DNA of 64,000 bases, taken from positions 3,400,375 to 3,464,374 of the forward strand of contig CM039502.1 in the NCBI GenBank assembly GCA_022432975.1, in the 5' to 3' direction. Source of the DNA: Begonia masoniana (taxonomy: Eukaryota; Streptophyta; Magnoliopsida; Cucurbitales; Begoniaceae). The translations under genes and the position numbers were made by a program. The notes under the pieces were generated by a model. The model was not told where the DNA came from. It was given only the letters and a program-made list of their open reading frames with translations, and did no database searches. Each line of letters starts with the position of its first letter. Positions within the stretch are counted from its first letter, which is position 1. Below are positions 60,239-64,000 of this stretch, piece after piece.

Positions 60239-62115
60239 ATGTCTAATTCCAGATTCTTCCCCACCAACTGCGTCTTTGCAGTGGCTTTTCTTCTAATGGC
60301 AATGGCTCCGAGCGGAAGAAGCGTGGGGGTGAACTGGGGAACCATGGCTACCCACCGTCTTCCGCCGGAAAAGGTTGTTAAAATGCTGAAAGAAAATGGG
60401 TTCCATCAGTTGAAACTATTTGACGCCGATGAAGGGATTTTGGGGGCTCTGATTGGAACCGATATCGAAGTGATGTTGGCTATTCCTAATCGGATGTTGC
60501 AAGAAATAAGCGATGATTTTAGGGCTGCTTCTGCTTGGGTTGATGCTAATGTTACTAGCTACCTCTACTATGGTGGAGTTAATATCAAGTTGAGTCTTGT
60601 TCAAACCCTTTTACACAATTATGTCTTCTGTTTTTATGTTTGCCATGAGTTTGATCGTTTTGCCTCCATGCCTTTATCCATTCTCGTCGTTTTTTTTGAT
60701 GGAGACGACAGTTCCATCTCTATTTTCTTGCTAGATTGTATGCTATTTTACTCTATCAGAGTCGTTAAGGTTGATTCCTAAGTTCGTCAAAATTGTTGTC
60801 TTCATCGGTCAACTTTTTTGTCTCTTTTGAGAGTTCATTGATGGATGTTCTTAATCTATCAATTTAACTTTATAAAACATCTGTAAATTTAACTTTTAAG
60901 ATTTTTGATAAGAGCTTCATCAGCTGAATCCGATGTGGGCCTTCTGTTATTCTCTCTTTTTCAATGAAACGTCCACTGATTTTGATTTTTGCAGGTATGT
61001 GGCTGTAGGAAATGAGCCCTTCCTTAAATCATACAACGATTCTTATATCCAGTACACATTCCCAGCCCTTAGAAATATTCAGCAAGCCCTCAACAATGCC
61101 GGAATCCAATCAAAAGTCAAAGCCACCATTCCATTCAACGCCGACATCTACTACTCCCCGGATTATAATCCGGTTCCCTCTGCCGGAGATTTTCGACCGG
61201 AAATCCGTGACATCATGTTAGAAATAACACAGTTTCTGTATGCAAATAATGCACCATTCGCTGTCAATATCTATCCTTTCCTATGTCTCTATAGCAATGC
61301 CTATTTCCCTCTGGATTTTGCATTTTTTGACGGAATAAACAAACCCATTAGAGATGGAGATTTAGTCTACACAAATGTGTTCGATGCGAATTTGGATACT
61401 CTGGTTTGGGCATTAAACAAAGCTGGATTTCCTGATATGAAGATCATAGTTGGAGAAGTTGGGTGGCCAACAGATGGAGATAAAAATGCCAATGTCCAAA
61501 ATGCAAAAAGGTTCAATCAAGGATTACTCAAACATGTTCTTAGTGGAGATGGAACTCCAGCCAAAAGGGGTGTAATTGATGTTTATCTCTTCAGCCTCAT
61601 CGATGAGAATGCTAAAAGCATATCGCCAGGGAGTTTCGAGAGGCATTGGGGAATTTTTGAGTTCGATGGAAAGCCGAAATACGAGCTCGATCTTTCGGGT
61701 TCGGAGAAGGACAAGGGTCTTTCGCCGGTCGAAGACGTAAAATATTTGGTTCGACAATGGTGTGTGATGAATCCGAATGCTATCGATATGGAGGAGTTAG
61801 CAGATAGCATAGATTATGCATGTAGCTTATCAGGACTGCACTGCTTTGGGCTATGGCTCATCTTGTGGCCATTTGAGCGTTGCAGGAAATGCTTCTTATG
61901 CTTTTAACATGTATTATCAGGTGAATAACCAGCAGAGCTGGAACTGTGATTTCTCTGGTTTGGCGATGGTGACAGATGAAGATCCTTCTGATGAAGACTG
62001 TCAGTTTCCTGTCATGATTAATTATGGATCTTCGATTGCGATTCGGGATGGATTATTGCATTTTTTAATCGCTGTTTTGAATGGGTTTCTCTCGTTTTTC
62101 TTGTTTTATCGTTGA
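60239..62115 (+). CDS. Glucan endo-1,3-beta-glucosidase (GH17) with X8 domain, one frame break
   Basis: Hydrolyses beta-1,3-glucan (callose) at the cell surface and plasmodesmata. ATG at 60239 gives a signal peptide ([17 protein letters not shown]) then [20 protein letters not shown]. Exon 1 ends at 60588 and exon 2 starts at 60995, joining to read YVAVGNE with the acid/base Glu. The nucleophile is in [13 protein letters not shown]. After the catalytic domain, an X8/CBM43 module begins with QWCVMNP and IDYACSLS. One extra base near 61829-61831 shifts the frame: [21 protein letters not shown] and CDFSGLA continue in the next frame, ending with a hydrophobic tail ([18 protein letters not shown]) typical of a GPI signal and a stop at 62115. 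In the unshifted frame translation ends at 61907 and would lose most of X8 and the GPI anchor. Similar to Arabidopsis endoglucanases 5/6/8 from memory. Confidence 0.85.
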
Positions 62116-62258
62116 CTGGTAATTAAGAATCTGGAAGAAGAATTGAAGATTTATCGGCTAATCTTCTGGAAAATTTGTGTGATATGTTTTTTTTTTTGGG
62201 TGTGATCAAATGTACATTCACACAAAATGATCATAATATGTACGTAGACAAAATTAGA

Positions 62259-62354
<96 letters not shown>

Positions 62355-64000
62355 AGGCAATCTAATATAAAAATTACTATTTTTATCGATTAATATTGAT
62401 GCAGCAGAAGTTTTGTTTCATAATCAAAACAGAAAAATAAAATAACTCTAAAAATAAGGATAATTTTATTGATCGACAAAAAAGTCTATCTCTAATAACC
62501 ACAATCATTTAAGTAGAATTTGATTTATAATTCAAAATTTCTAGAAAAATTAAAAAAATTATTATAAAAGTTTTAAAAAGATAAAATCTATTGAAATAAT
62601 TAAAACGAATAAAATTAAATATGAAAAAATAATAGATAAAATAAAATATTAAAAATATCGTGTTATTAAAAGATCACATGCTCATGGGCTTGGGCCACAA
62701 GCCGTGTCCAGCATCAAATATACATGTAACAAAGTCTATCTCGTCCAAGGGCCTGCACGCCATAGTGCACATTTCGTGGGTGTACACACTAAAAACCACA
62801 AACGAAATTGAGTTTTTAGCCAAACCCAATTGAAAAAAGTGGTAGTGATGGCTCGTCCAACAATGTTATTTCCATTCTTCTATTAGTTGCCTTTGTTGGC
62901 CTTTTGTTCTCACCGTCGTGTCGTGGTAGAGTGTAGCCAATAATGTTGCAATAGAGTTATTTCCTGAGTCTTTTCTTCAGTGGATAAATGGTAAATTAAA
63001 CTCTATCTTTTGACATCATTACCAATTTAGACTTTAACCTCTTTTTTTGACAAAATAAAGCTTCACGTAGTGCTTTAAATCATATAGTTTGAACTATTGT
63101 CGTGGGGATCCACAAATTTGAACTTTGAAAAAAAGTGACTCGGGCGTCTGCGAGTTCTTCCCTTCGACATGTGGCTTGGGATCACTTGTCCGCATTTGAT
63201 CTGAGGCCGCCTGTGAGTTTTTTTTTCAAAAAAAAAAATCAATTCCCAATCCCACCCGCATACTCCGGTCGTGATCCTCCTCCCTAAGAAGAAGATCAGA
63301 CGGTAGTCGGTGCGTTCTGCTCAGACTATTATTTATGAATTTAGAATGAATCTAGTAGACTTTGGAAGGTTCGCCACCATTTTCTTTTTCATCGAATTTC
63401 TTACCTTTTTTTTTTCACTTTGTTTCTCAAAATCCTTCTAAAATCTAATTACTCATAAAAAGATGTCATTTTTTATTGTGTTAAGACTTTGGTAAATACA
63501 AGTACATATAAATATAACTCTTGAAATGTGAATATTACTGACATGCACATTGTTCTTTCTGATGTGAATGTCAAAGTTACATTTTATTTATAGCATACAT
63601 AAACAGTAAGTATAATTTCGATTGAAGACTCATTCGAAAAAGAATTAAAATATTAAAGATCACTTGGCGTGAGTGCATTGAGTTCAAATGCAGACGCCTC
63701 GTTTTAATCCATATGTCGAAAGGAAGAACTCGCATATACCAAGTCCCAAAAGCTATTTTTTCCATAGACATCTAGAGCGTAAGCTAGACCTAAAATAATG
63801 TTTTTCAAACTTAATTTTCGGATGTCAAGACTTGAAGAGCGCTTTTCCGCAGCTGATGCCAAAAGAAACATGCGGAGTCCTGTCTCGAGGCAATGTTTTT
63901 TGAAGTTCAAATTATGGAAACTGGGAGAAAGACTCAGATGCTTGCAGCGGACGACTCGTCGAAGTTCGGACACTTGTTAATGAAAATAATCTTAAATTAT
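62116..64000. other. AT-rich spacer after the GH17 gene
   Basis: Holds the GH17 3' UTR, the 90-bp CT tract and 1.6 kb of AT-rich DNA. The small frames at 63577-63980 lack any family signature. Nothing else can be supported. Confidence 0.5.
62263..62352. repeat. (CT)45 microsatellite
   Basis: Ninety bases of pure CT dinucleotide about 150 bp after the GH17 stop codon, the longest dinucleotide tract in the window. Likely within or near the 3' UTR and expected to vary in length among individuals. Confidence 0.97.

Noticed and set aside
63577..63980. Overlapping short frames at the right edge
   Set aside because: They overlap on both strands, have no motif and no exon-like borders.
1..64000. 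tRNA, rRNA, CRISPR or bacterial operon features
   Set aside because: None were seen; the regular arrays present are micro- and minisatellites without spacers.

Overview
The window is nuclear DNA of a flowering plant, probably a eudicot. Genes have many short GT-AG introns, intergenic DNA is AT-rich and full of transposons, and the protein families are plant-specific (GNOM-type ARF-GEF, PLS-class PPR, leucine-rich repeat extensin, VIN3-like PHD protein, PGG ankyrin protein). I see no bacterial, viral or organellar gene set. Species cannot be fixed from sequence alone.

Layout. 1-4400: a decayed Mutator-like transposon (MULE, 175-4388) carrying a nested 853-bp MITE. It appears to sit in an intron of an aldehyde dehydrogenase gene whose C-terminal exons (4690-6568) follow. 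7152-11498: a GNOM-like ARF-GEF (GNL2-like, three exons, intact). 11797-13917 (-): an intronless E-class PPR protein. 16637-18427: an LRX cell-wall protein with several frame breaks. 19118-20617: a 1.5-kb (CCA)n tract with an embedded piece of the LRX gene. 21128-26491 (-): an AGD14-type ARF-GAP, thirteen coding exons reconstructed in frame. 27.1-31.1 kb: a transposon-derived ORF split by a 1.47-kb hAT-type element. 32139-34683: an ACD6-like ankyrin/PGG membrane protein with one frame break. 34834-36074: a fold-back element. 37468-38638: a second hAT-type element with a perfect 8-bp target duplication. 41861-45772: a VIN3-like (VEL) chromatin protein, intact. 48062-57706: a 2OG-Fe(II) dioxygenase family gene with large introns containing a mini-hAT element, a 33-copy 15-bp minisatellite and a young non-autonomous LTR retrotransposon. 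60239-62115: a GH17 beta-1,3-glucanase with an X8 domain and GPI-type tail, with one frame break. The rest is AT-rich spacer with microsatellites.

Functional links. An ARF activator (GEF) and an ARF inactivator (GAP) lie 10 kb apart. The LRX and GH17 genes both act in the cell wall. Plant genes are transcribed singly, so no operon logic is implied.

Quality caveat. Three genes (LRX, ankyrin, GH17) each contain one or more single-base frame breaks inside otherwise well conserved coding sequence, while four others are perfectly open. Consensus indel errors and real pseudogenisation are both possible. The (CCA)n tract with its LRX insert may likewise be partly an assembly product. No undescribed multi-gene system was found; the best leads are the modular fold-back elements, the (CCA)n/LRX tract and the apparently missing exon of the dioxygenase gene.
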